DNA of 64,000 bases from Runella slithyformis DSM 19594. Lineage in GTDB: Bacteria; Bacteroidota; Bacteroidia; Cytophagales; Spirosomataceae. The position numbers and the translations under genes were made by a program. Position 1 is the stretch's first letter. Each line of letters begins with the position of its first letter. The notes under the pieces are model-generated. The model worked only from the letters and a program-made list of their open reading frames with translations. It had not been told where the DNA came from and did not search any database. The stretch spans positions 6,027,001 to 6,091,000 of the forward strand of contig NC_015703.1 in assembly GCF_000218895.1 (NCBI RefSeq), written 5' to 3'. This document shows, in pieces, positions 7,646-16,000 of this stretch.

Positions 7646-8668
7646 ATGAATCCGGCACTGCTCTTTCTGCTCCTCTTCAGCCGACCCTCCGTAAACCTAA
7701 AGTTGTCTTCGCCAAAATCACGGCTAAACTTCCATTCGGTACAGATTGCCGTCAGGCGTTGGTTGCGCCCCGTATGGATCTACAGTTTCAGTGTTGCTTT
7801 TTTGTTGTTATTTTATGCTTTTACCCTATTCCTGGTGAATACGGGCCATATAGAATTGACATTTTCGGGACTGATTTTTTTTCAAGTTGCCCTCACAGCC
7901 AACATGTTCATTATTATTATCGGGCTGACGTATCTTCATTGGGTGTATGAAAATAAACACAGAAAATCACAGTGGAAGACCCGGAAACAGCAAAAGAAAT
8001 TACATGATATTCTGCAACTTAAGCAACAGGAGGAAGTAAGACGAATACGCCTCCAACAGGAATTACAGGTACAGCGGGAGCGTCTGGCCCGTGATCTGCA
8101 CGACGGTATCGGCTCCCAACTCACACATATCGTTACCAAACTCGACATGCTATCCATTCGCTCGGCCCAGGCGCGTCAGTTGGGTCTGTTGAGTGATTTT
8201 GCCCGAGAAACCAATCAGATACTCCGCGAAACCATTTGGGTCCTTAATCACGATTATATTGAATATACCCAATTCCAGCAACGCATGTCCGGTTTTATGA
8301 ATCGCTTATGGGAAGACAGAGAACAACCCGAACTCAAAATTTCGATGAGCGATCATTCAAGCCTGCTTATTTCCCCCGTTGTGGCCATGACCATTTTCAG
8401 GATTGGACAGGAAGTGATCAATAACGCCTTGAAATACGCCGAGGCCGACTGCATTAACATCCATTTTCGCCAAAGATCCAATACGGTAGTGGTCGAAATA
8501 AATGACAACGGCACCGGCTTTGACCTTCAAAAAGTAAAACGCGGGTATGGCCTTGACAATATCCAAAAAAGATGCAGTGAGCTGGGCGGCCAACTTCTGC
8601 TTTACTCGGCGCCTACGGGTACGACGGTCATGATAGAACTTCCGCCTTCCGAACCAAAACCCCTTTAA
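7646..8668 (+). CDS. NarL-type sensor histidine kinase
   Basis: 340 residues from ATG 7646; upstream ATGs at 7415 and 7406 in the same frame are possible. Two membrane segments at about residues 43-65 and 74-100 are followed by a coiled coil and then the HisKA_3 dimerisation box with phospho-acceptor His152 in RDLHDGIGSQL. The ATPase part has an N box (EVINNALKYAEA), a G1 box (INDNGTGFD) and a G2 box (RGYGLDNI). No extracytoplasmic sensor domain is visible, so the signal probably acts in or near the membrane. It is followed 81 bp later by its partner response regulator. The first arm of a 32-bp palindrome includes this gene's stop codon. Confidence 0.87.
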   Translation: MNPALLFLLLFSRPSVNLKLSSPKSRLNFHSVQIAVRRWLRPVWIYSFSVAFLLLFYAFTLFLVNTGHIELTFSGLIFFQVALTANMFIIIIGLTYLHWVYENKHRKSQWKTRKQQKKLHDILQLKQQEEVRRIRLQQELQVQRERLARDLHDGIGSQLTHIVTKLDMLSIRSAQARQLGLLSDFARETNQILRETIWVLNHDYIEYTQFQQRMSGFMNRLWEDREQPELKISMSDHSSLLISPVVAMTIFRIGQEVINNALKYAEADCINIHFRQRSNTVVVEINDNGTGFDLQKVKRGYGLDNIQKRCSELGGQLLLYSAPTGTTVMIELPPSEPKPL

Positions 8669-8694
8669 AATACGTCAAATGACGTATTTTAAAG
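8663..8694. promoter_or_regulatory. Palindromic operator, copy 1 (before response regulator)
   Basis: The core is TACGTCA-AA-TGACGTA at 8671-8686. Perfect symmetry extends to 15-bp arms (8663-8677 and 8680-8694). The same 16-bp core occurs at 12953-12968 and 30092-30107. Its centre (8678.5) is exactly 31.5 bp upstream of the TACATTTG box at 8710-8717, the same distance as in the other two copies. Arm length, symmetry and placement fit a dimeric NarL/LuxR-type regulator. The obvious candidate is the response regulator encoded 56 bp downstream, implying autoregulation. A terminator role is unlikely because the stem is AT-rich with a 2-base loop. Confidence 0.85.
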
Positions 8695-8709
8695 CAGATA
8701 AACGCAGCT

Positions 8710-8717
8710 TACATTTG
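8710..8717 (+). promoter_or_regulatory. Predicted -7 promoter box of the response-regulator gene
   Basis: TACATTTG matches the Bacteroidota -7 consensus TAnnTTTG fully and lies 33 bp before the ATG. The expected -33 region falls in the right arm of the palindrome, as with an activator that contacts polymerase. Confidence 0.7.
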
Positions 8718-8749
8718 CCTCTACACAACACTGAATTTGTACATTACCG

Positions 8750-9391
8750 ATGATAAACGTGGGATTAGTGGAGGATAATCTTCTTCTGGCACAGGGGATA
8801 AAAGAAAAATTGGCATTAAGCGACGATCTGACGTTAAACTTTCACGTACACGATGGAAAAGCACTTTTTGATTACTTAGAGCCCGACAACCTGCCGGAAA
8901 TTATCCTGATGGATATTGAGATGGATACAATGGATGGAATCACGGCAACCCGCGAATTGAAACGTCGTTTTCCCACCATCAAAGTACTGATGATTACGGT
9001 CTTAGACGATGATGACAAACTGTTTGAAGCCTTTAAAGCCGGTGCCTCCGGGTATTTGCTCAAAGACGTAAAACCGGCCCGGTTGATCAACGCCATTTCC
9101 GAAACCCTCGATGGGGGCATTCCCATGTCGCCGACGATCGCCTCCAAAGCCCTGGATCTCTTACTGCAAAACGATACTTCAAAGCAAAAAAATGTAACGG
9201 CGCAGTTGTCGCCCCGTGAAAATGACGTACTGGACTTATTGGTAAAAGGAATGAGTGTGCGACAAATCAGCGATACGCTGTTTGTATCCGAAAAAACCGT
9301 ACGCAAACATTTGGAGCATATTTACCAAAAGTTGCAGGTAAAAGGCAGTCGGGAAGCCATTGCTAAATTTGTAAAAAGGTTAGTCAAATAA
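8750..9391 (+). CDS. NarL/LuxR-family response regulator
   Basis: 213 residues, a typical two-domain transcription regulator. The receiver domain (1-120) has acidic pocket residues Glu8/Asp9, phospho-acceptor Asp55 in ILMDIEM, and the conserved Lys105 in GYLLKD. The LuxR-type helix-turn-helix (about 150-210) starts LSPRENDVLDLL and has recognition-helix sequence VSEKTVRKHLEHIYQKL. The gene follows a histidine kinase and is preceded by a palindrome shared with the two divergent promoter regions of the T6SS locus. From that arrangement I infer that it controls this locus. The regulator-operator link is not proven by the sequence. Confidence 0.93.
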   Translation: MINVGLVEDNLLLAQGIKEKLALSDDLTLNFHVHDGKALFDYLEPDNLPEIILMDIEMDTMDGITATRELKRRFPTIKVLMITVLDDDDKLFEAFKAGASGYLLKDVKPARLINAISETLDGGIPMSPTIASKALDLLLQNDTSKQKNVTAQLSPRENDVLDLLVKGMSVRQISDTLFVSEKTVRKHLEHIYQKLQVKGSREAIAKFVKRLVK

Positions 9392-9400
9392 TGACGTCGC

Positions 9401-10156
9401 TTACCAATGTGAATCGTTCAGGAGCTGATCCACATCAGGTGCCTGATAGTCGGCTTCCCGCCCATGCAGGCGCTCATTCTCGGGCGTATTGTCATCGGCA
9501 ATATCCTCCAGCATCCCTTCAATAGCCATCATTTCGGGATTTATTTCTTCCTCATGCTCAAACTGCACGGCGGTTACGGGATCTAAGAATGTTTGGTAAA
9601 ACAATTCGTTTCGATAATACAGCGGCTCCCCGGCCGAAAACCGTTCGTAATGCCGGCTTACCTCATCCCAGTCTTCTTTCAACACCGCTTCTACCAGCGT
9701 GGGAAACTTACTGAGACCGGCGTTGTAGGTATAATCAAACAGGATGTGTTTTTGACGGGCTGACAGATGCTCCAAGTCCGCCATTTCATCGGTGATTCCT
9801 TCGCAGTTTTCTGCCAAATGACGAAGCTGAAGCTGCATGCGCTGCTCGTATTCGGGAACCAATACCTCTTCATAGAGTGCCTGTTGCTGCTCTTCCGTAA
9901 TGTACAGGCCACCGTGCCGGCTGATCCACTGTCGGGCCTCATCGCCCGTCTTATACGCAGCCCGGGAGAGCATTTCGGCCACTTCCGGATGTACGCCTAC
10001 CCGCGTAAGGTCTGCATAGATCTCACCGGGGCTGCGTCTGCCCATGTCATAGCCCGGGCCGATGGTCACGCCGGAGTTTCCGCCGGGAAAATGAGGCACG
10101 AGGCTTTGTCCCTGATGGCCAATCTCCTGATTGTAAGTAAACTCGTAACGTATCAT
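9401..10156 (-). CDS. Lysozyme-like (pesticin/T4-lysozyme fold) protein, putative T6SS effector
   Basis: 252 residues with no signal peptide. The segment GGNSGVTIGPGYDMG near residue 25-39 resembles the catalytic strand of phage-type and pesticin muramidases. Candidate catalytic residues are Glu11, Thr31 and Asp37, with Thr-to-Asp spacing as in pesticin. A further conserved-looking core is ARQKHILFDYTYNAGLSKFP. The acidic C-terminus has no clear domain. I chose ATG 10156, 13 bp after the kinase stop, over the earlier in-frame ATG that overlaps the kinase gene. It is last in the kinase operon. Lack of export signal together with T6SS linkage suggests a peptidoglycan-cleaving effector. No immunity gene is obvious. 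Confidence 0.72.
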   Translation of the reverse strand: MIRYEFTYNQEIGHQGQSLVPHFPGGNSGVTIGPGYDMGRRSPGEIYADLTRVGVHPEVAEMLSRAAYKTGDEARQWISRHGGLYITEEQQQALYEEVLVPEYEQRMQLQLRHLAENCEGITDEMADLEHLSARQKHILFDYTYNAGLSKFPTLVEAVLKEDWDEVSRHYERFSAGEPLYYRNELFYQTFLDPVTAVQFEHEEEINPEMMAIEGMLEDIADDNTPENERLHGREADYQAPDVDQLLNDSHW

Positions 10157-10169
10157 GGTCACGTTAGGG

Positions 10170-11681
10170 TCAGAAAATCTTTTCGGTATAACGTACTTCA
10201 TACTTTTGACCGGGCACAACGGTAAATCGGTCACTTTCGGTTGTCAGGCCCGACTCTCTTCCCGGAACCAAGTATTCTACCTTAAAAAAAGTACCTTCCC
10301 CTATCGGCAGCTCATACACATTTTTTTGGCCGGTTCGCGCAATTTCCGCCTGAGGTACGTTATCAATGTAGACTCTCAGGTTATGATAGGTCGTGTAAAT
10401 GATCAAATAACTTTTGGAGGAAATTTTCTTTTTGGCAGGTTCGGCTACGGGCCTCTTTTTTTCTTCAGAGCCTTGTAGATCAGCGGGCTTTACAAGTTCT
10501 TTTATTTCTGAATTTTTTAAAATCGTATCCGGAGCAGCGCTTTCGGCCGAGGATGCCACGGGGTTTTTCGAATCTTCTACGGGGTGTTTGGAACGGGTAG
10601 CCAGCCAATAAAAGATCCACAGCACAAAGAACAGAGAGGCTACGAGCAAGCTCATTTCCCAGGGGAAGCGTACGTTGATCGGTGCTTTTTTTATTGGCGG
10701 TTCTTTCAGATGTATCCCGGACGGTTTGGGAGGGTCAGCGGGCGATTCATGAATCTTTGTTTTCCCGCCATAGGAAGACTCAACGCGCGGCGGTTCGGGG
10801 GAAGCCGGGGGCGGTGATGCCGCAGTTCGTTTTTCTAATAATGCCAATAGATCTCCGGCTTTTTTAACCCGTTTTTCAGGGTCAAAAATCAGGCATTTTC
10901 GGATAATACTTTTGTAGGGCTCCTGAATAGTACTGATATCGGCAGGCAGTTTTCCTTCCAGGATCATGCTTCGTATCCTGTTGGAAGTATCCCACTCGCC
11001 CTTGGCTCCGTCGACCCGAAAGGGTAAGCGGCCCATCACCATTTTATAGGTCATTACGCCAAAGGCCCACAAATCGGTATTGGGGCGAATGGCCACATTA
11101 TCCAGCAGCTGCTCGGGAGCGGCATAGCTGGGTGTGTGGGCGATCTGTGAGTTATTCAGGACATAGCTCATGTCGGCATCGACCAAACGGCTCAGGCCAA
11201 AATCGGCAATGACGGGAACCCAATCCCCATTTTCGGCCCTGTCCATAAGAATATTGGCCGTTTTGAAATCCCGGTGGATGATCGGCACTCGGTGCAGATG
11301 AGCTAAGCCCTCTAAAATACCGGTCAGGATCTGTCTTCGTGCGGCATCATTCAGCTCGTGCTTTCTCAGCACATCATCCAGGTTGCCCTCGGCATAGTAT
11401 TTCATAACGGCATAATCGAACACGCCTGCGCGATCGGTAATTCGATAGACGTTTTCGTAGCGAATGATATTGGGGTGAATATCAATCTCGTGCGCCAGCG
11501 TTACCTCCCGCGCCAAATCAAATTTCTGAAACACGCCCACTTCACTCCTCTTAACGGCTACGTACCTTTTTCGTACGGTATCATACACTTTATGCACGCT
11601 GCTGAAACCACCGCGTCCGAGCAAACTGCCCGACATGGATGGATCGAATTGAAAACGAGCGTAAAATTCTTCAGCGGTCAT
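10170..11681 (-). CDS. Membrane-anchored Ser/Thr protein kinase (PpkA-like)
   Basis: 503 residues. The kinase domain (about 15-285) is complete: glycine loop GRGGFSSV (22-29), VAVK with Lys44, HRDFKTANIL with catalytic Asp138, DFG 160-162 and APE 188-190. A proline-rich linker, one membrane helix (about 342-361) and a periplasmic C-terminal domain (about 410-503) follow. The arrangement is that of PpkA kinases that switch on T6SSs by phosphorylating an FHA protein. The window also encodes a PP2C phosphatase and two FHA proteins, completing that pathway. It overlaps no neighbour: 17 bp separate it from the upstream gene and 13 bp from the lysozyme-like gene. Its exact substrate is inferred. 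Confidence 0.92.
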   Translation of the reverse strand: MTAEEFYARFQFDPSMSGSLLGRGGFSSVHKVYDTVRKRYVAVKRSEVGVFQKFDLAREVTLAHEIDIHPNIIRYENVYRITDRAGVFDYAVMKYYAEGNLDDVLRKHELNDAARRQILTGILEGLAHLHRVPIIHRDFKTANILMDRAENGDWVPVIADFGLSRLVDADMSYVLNNSQIAHTPSYAAPEQLLDNVAIRPNTDLWAFGVMTYKMVMGRLPFRVDGAKGEWDTSNRIRSMILEGKLPADISTIQEPYKSIIRKCLIFDPEKRVKKAGDLLALLEKRTAASPPPASPEPPRVESSYGGKTKIHESPADPPKPSGIHLKEPPIKKAPINVRFPWEMSLLVASLFFVLWIFYWLATRSKHPVEDSKNPVASSAESAAPDTILKNSEIKELVKPADLQGSEEKKRPVAEPAKKKISSKSYLIIYTTYHNLRVYIDNVPQAEIARTGQKNVYELPIGEGTFFKVEYLVPGRESGLTTESDRFTVVPGQKYEVRYTEKIF

Positions 11682-11698
11682 GATGGATGGAAATCTAC

Positions 11699-12502
11699 TT
11701 AAAATTTAACGTTTACCCCGGCGGAGGCCACTCCCCAAGGGCTCATGTCGAAGCGAAGCCCTACCCGATTGTTTTTCTTTTGAAGAAGGGTGGGAATGGT
11801 AAAAAAAGCGTCGGTAACGGCAAGGGCGACCCCGCCGATCAGCATGACTTTCGAGAGCGTTTGCTGCGTTTTGGCCTTCTTAAAATCAGCATCGGACTGT
11901 TCGATCGAAGCCGCCAGCCGGCGCTGCAACTCGGTATCGGTTCCTATGGATATATCCTGCTTATGGTTCCAGTTACGGATCTTATAGAGGTCATAGGAGG
12001 CAATGCTTTTTTCTTTCATCAGCGTACTCCAGTAATACAGCCCGCCGCCCGCCGCCAAGCCACCACCCAATACCAACAGGGCGCCGCCGTTGAGCCCTTT
12101 TCGGTCTCTTTTAACGACCGTTTTAGGCGGACGCCCGGTGGTATCACGTCCCGCCAAGGCATAGGCCTCTGCCAGCTCTAACTGTACTTTTACTTCAATT
12201 TCTTCATCAATTTTAAGGCCGTCGGCCACCACATCCCAATAGATCTTTCGGCCGGAGCCGGGTTTTACGCCCCGGCCCACAGCTCCGCTCAGGGAGCGGG
12301 GAACAATATTCCCGGAAGTCTTTCCGGCCACCGTTACATAGATAGAGTCGGCCATCCTGATCCCGAATACATCATAGGTGATCTCAATGAGCTTGTCTTT
12401 TGAGTTGACCTCAAACCGAACACCGCTGATACGGGGCTGCGCCATGGCTTCCGCCAGTGCCAACCACCACACCCCGATACCCAACAGAAGAATCTTCTTC
12501 AT
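11699..12502 (-). CDS. Exported membrane protein of unknown function
   Basis: 267 residues with a signal peptide ending at about EAMAQ (residue 22). An N-terminal beta-rich part (23-115) resembles a small exported sandwich domain (SGVRFEVNSKDKLIEITYDV). Two hydrophobic helices follow, one Gly-rich at about 140-160 and one at about 218-240 (KVMLIGGVALAVTDAFF). The end, LRFDMSPWGVASAGVNVKF, looks like an outer-membrane strand. I do not recognise the family. It lies between a lipoprotein gene and the kinase gene in one operon, so it may be an envelope partner of the kinase's periplasmic domain or an immunity protein for the lysozyme-like product. Both are guesses. Confidence 0.75.
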   Translation of the reverse strand: MKKILLLGIGVWWLALAEAMAQPRISGVRFEVNSKDKLIEITYDVFGIRMADSIYVTVAGKTSGNIVPRSLSGAVGRGVKPGSGRKIYWDVVADGLKIDEEIEVKVQLELAEAYALAGRDTTGRPPKTVVKRDRKGLNGGALLVLGGGLAAGGGLYYWSTLMKEKSIASYDLYKIRNWNHKQDISIGTDTELQRRLAASIEQSDADFKKAKTQQTLSKVMLIGGVALAVTDAFFTIPTLLQKKNNRVGLRFDMSPWGVASAGVNVKF

Positions 12503-12508
12503 GATCGA

Positions 12509-12880
12509 TCAATTTACCGTTATGGTCGTTTCCCGCGTTGTCTGCATCAAACACCGGTTGGTCAGCACGACGGTTATTTTTTGTTCACCCCGTTTATCAA
12601 ACTGATACGATACCCGCTGCGCGGCAAAGGCTTTACCCTCAATGGTCCACACCACGCGGATAGGCTCGGTCTCTACGGTGTTGCTGATGCCCGTCAGGGA
12701 AAACTCCCAGCGCAGGTTTTCACCTTTAGCCGCCGCTATCGTACCCGCCGGAGCCTGCCGGCAGCGCTCTTCCTGAAAATCCACTTTCTGAAATGTCTCG
12801 CAGCCCATCAACAGAACCAAGCCCCAAAGAATCAACAACTTATAAATACCCCTCAACGTATCGGTTCGGCCCCGTTCCAT
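12509..12880 (-). CDS. Small lipoprotein, first gene of the kinase operon
   Basis: 123 residues with a lipoprotein signal peptide and lipobox LLMGC (cleavage before about Cys27). The mature part is a single beta-sandwich-like domain (ENLRWEFSLTGISNTVETEP ... ITVVLTNRC), perhaps PKD/Ig-like. The start ATG is at 12880, about 66 bp from the nearest edge of the shared palindrome. The minus-strand TTTG of the mirror promoter box is at 12926-12923. It is first in the operon lipoprotein, membrane protein, kinase, lysozyme-like protein. Confidence 0.75.
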   Translation of the reverse strand: MERGRTDTLRGIYKLLILWGLVLLMGCETFQKVDFQEERCRQAPAGTIAAAKGENLRWEFSLTGISNTVETEPIRVVWTIEGKAFAAQRVSYQFDKRGEQKITVVLTNRCLMQTTRETTITVN

Positions 12881-12921
12881 AGATAAATGTTCATTGTTAA
12901 ATGCTTACTGATAAATGCATT

Positions 12922-12930
12922 GCAAATACG
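12922..12930 (-). promoter_or_regulatory. Possible minus-strand -7 box for the kinase operon
   Basis: On the minus strand the sequence reads CGTATTTGC. The TTTG is one base closer to the palindrome centre than in the plus-strand promoters, and the leading TA is missing. It is therefore a weaker match, but it is in the right place for a bidirectional promoter with the palindrome in the middle. Confidence 0.4.
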
Positions 12931-12945
12931 AGAAATCCCTAAAAA

Positions 12946-12975
12946 CAAAAAATACGTCAAATGACGTATTTTTTG
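12946..12975. promoter_or_regulatory. Palindromic operator, copy 2 (kinase operon / Ig-protein operon)
   Basis: The core TACGTCA-AA-TGACGTA is at 12953-12968, with A6/T6 extensions and a closing C-G pair (14-bp arms). It lies between divergent genes starting at 12880 (minus) and 13049 (plus). The centre at 12960.5 is 31.5 bp before the plus box at 12992-12999, identical to the other two copies. The following 23 bases resemble those after copy 3 (both tttttggnctt then a pyrimidine tract). Confidence 0.87.
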
Positions 12976-12991
12976 GCCTTCCCTTTTTCTC

Positions 12992-12999
12992 TAATCTTG
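12992..12999 (+). promoter_or_regulatory. Predicted -7 promoter box of the Ig-protein operon
   Basis: TAATCTTG matches TAnnTTTG at all but one position. It starts exactly 31.5 bp from the palindrome centre and leaves a leader of about 45 bases before the ATG at 13049. Confidence 0.65.
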
Positions 13000-13048
13000 T
13001 GACATAAAATGGTGAGTTGGCCCTGTACTCGCTTTGAAACACGCGGTT

Positions 13049-16000
13049 ATGATGAGAATATTTACGATGAAGTTATTTTTAATAAAATTAATGGTATTTA
13101 GTTTGATTCAATTTTGGAGTTATACTTCACAGGCAGGATATTATTATTATAATGGAAACCCATCTGCTTCATTCAATTTTAACTCACAAAACTGTAGAAA
13201 TACTTTTACCATTTCTAATGTTGAGATTCGCATAAATAATAGAAGCGAAGCATATATTAAAATTATCGGAAGTTTAAACGTAAGTATAGGAAACGGAAGT
13301 GTAACATATGAAAGTTACGGTTCAATATCAGGCGGAAACGTTAATTTTGCAACAACAAATTCATCCACAGGTTATCACTGGTGCACATCTGATATTGCAT
13401 CAAATCGTACTTTTTGGCGCGCTTCTATCAGTAATTTAAATTTTACCGGTGGACAAAATATCAGTTGTACTTTAACAGTATCTACAGTAGGGCTTGCACC
13501 TGCCTCATCCGACCCAAAAAATATTTTGTTATCTTTTATTGATTCCGGCTCTCCTTCTTTCGTTCAAAGCACAAGCGGCATCACCGGCACCTCCGTTTGC
13601 GCCGGTACAACCCTATCGCTCACCATTCGGGGCAGTGCTCCCACAAGGGCCGTAGTGGTGGCAAATGTCGGGGGGGTACAGACACAGATTGGTACGGTTA
13701 CCTCAGATAATGATTTTGATACGTGGGGGACCATTAATTGGACTGTTCCGGCAGGAATTGCAAGCGGTACGCAAATTTTCTTTAGGGTTAACGCTTTATC
13801 AGTGACTCAATCTTCTGCTTTTTCTGCGTTCAGCCCCGTGAGCCCCAACTTAATCATCAGTGAAACCTCACTTTGCAGCGCAAAACAAATTGCTTTACAG
13901 GTAACGGGAATCAGCGGAAACCTCTTTGTGGATGGCAATAATGGCTGGCCTTCCAACAGTACCACCTATAATCCCACCCCACAAAGCAGTACAACGTATA
14001 CCGTAACTGTACAACGAAGAGGAAACGGAAGTGACAGAGTTTGTTCACCTGTCACTGTCAGTCAATCCGTTCAGGTCTTCACGTTCAATCCATCTATCGC
14101 CACCGCCTCTCAAACCAAATGTTTGGGTGAGGCCATCAGTGTAAGGGCCGAACCTAATGGGAATGGATCATTTGACTATACATGGACCCGCGACGGGCAG
14201 GGAGCCGGCAACGGACAACAAATTGAGGCCCGAGAACCGGGAAATTACAGCGTCAGCATCAAGCCTACGGGCGCTGCCGCGTCCTGTCCGGCGAAAAGTG
14301 CCGGCCCGGTCCGCTTTAACTTTGATACCCCCATTCCCGATCAGAACATAACCTTCCCCAAAGAGCGGCCCATCATTTGCGGTGCTCCGGATCCGACGAC
14401 CCTCACCCTTACGGCCCAACCCGGACAAAGCGGCATCAATTATCAATGGCAACGCGAAGGCGGCGGATTCAATGCCAACGGTCAGTCCGTCACGGTCAGT
14501 CAATCGGGCAAATACATTGTCAATATGAATCGCGGAGCCTGTAGCCGGCAAAAATCCATTGAAGTGCAGGACAACAACTACGACCCCAATATTGCTTCTG
14601 CGCCCGATGCCTTCTGTTCTGACGCCCCCATTACACTTACAGCCAATGCCAACGACCCGGGCCGCTTTGATTACGCCTGGAAGCGCGAAGGAACAGGTTT
14701 TGGCGGCAATTCCCCTACCCTCACCCTTCCCAATGAACTTGGTACGTTTAGGTATAAGGTGGAAATCACGTCCAAAGGGACGGGCTGCAGCACAAAAACA
14801 TCCGCCGAAATAGTCATCAGGGCAGACCGGGCCATCACCGGTCACAAAATAATTTTGCCTGCCGGTAAAATGCGCGCCGTCATTTGCGGTGCGCCCGAAG
14901 AACCGGCCATTGACCTGTCGGCCGCCGCCGATGCCCCCCTTGAGGGAATTACGTACCAATGGCAGGGACCTGCCGTTACGGGCACGGCCGCCGTGGGAAA
15001 AGTCAGCCGGGAGGGTGACTACCGGGTTATCTTCCGGCGGGGCGCGTGCAGTAAAGAATCAACGGTAAAAGTGGAATCCGGTTTTTTTGTGCCCAACATC
15101 AGTTCTACCGGCACGATCATCAACTCTCCCACGGATATCCGCATTTGCAGCGGCGAATCTTCGATCATTTCGGCTTCCTTGGACGGGACCGGCATTCCCA
15201 ACAACACAGCTAATTTTACCTACCAATGGTTTGGCGGGGTGGAAGGCAATACAGAGCTGACCACCCAAAAGGACAATACCCTGCGCGTTTCCACTCCGGG
15301 GCTCTATCGGTTGGAGGTGGCTCTGACCGGCAGTGGCTGCGCCGTAAGAAAGACCGCTCAGAAAATCAAAATTACCGTTGACCCCGCCTTTAAAAACGCC
15401 CGGATCACCCCTAATCCGGCCATCATCTGCAATAAAGCCACGGGTCTGGAAATTGCCGTTCTCAGCGACAGCAGCGCCGGAGCCACCTACCGTTGGAGCG
15501 GCGGCGGCAAGTCCAACAGTGATCCGTCCAAATACGTGGTAGACAATGCCGGTACCTATACGGCCTTTCTTTCGCGCGGGGCCTGTTTTGCGCAGGCGAA
15601 CGTCAGCCCGCGCGAAGAGGAACTGAAAGTAACGGTAACCCCTCCCAACCAGTCCAATCCCATCATCGTATGCAGCGGAGCCAACGGCATCCCGATGGTA
15701 TTGCAGGCCGTCTCCAATTTAAGTTCGGCCGTCATTACCTGGAAACGTGACGACAGTGATGCCCCGGGCAGCAATACCGGTACCGGTTATACCCCTACCC
15801 AAACGGGACGCTACTTTGCCACTGCCAATTTCAATAATATCTGTACGGCTACTTCTCCGCAACGAATTGCGGTTGAAGCCCTCAGCAATTTCAGCGTCAA
15901 TATCACGCCCAACAACCCTCCGGCACTCTGTGATGACCGCCCCATTCCGCTCACGGCCACGGTTTCGGATACGCGCTATACGGCATTGTACAACTACGAA

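Noticed and set aside
8663-8694. Palindrome copy 1 as a transcription terminator of the kinase gene
   Set aside because: The stem is AT-rich with a two-base loop, and the same core is found in two promoter regions at identical spacing, so an operator is the better explanation.
9381-9398. GTCA...TGACGT resembling a fourth operator copy
   Set aside because: The half sites are separated by five bases instead of two, the first half lacks the C, and it lies across the stop codons of two convergent genes with no promoter box at the required distance.
13666-13674. Run of seven G in the Ig-repeat gene as phase-variable tract
   Set aside because: Too short compared with the two 11-base tracts, and the frame is intact.
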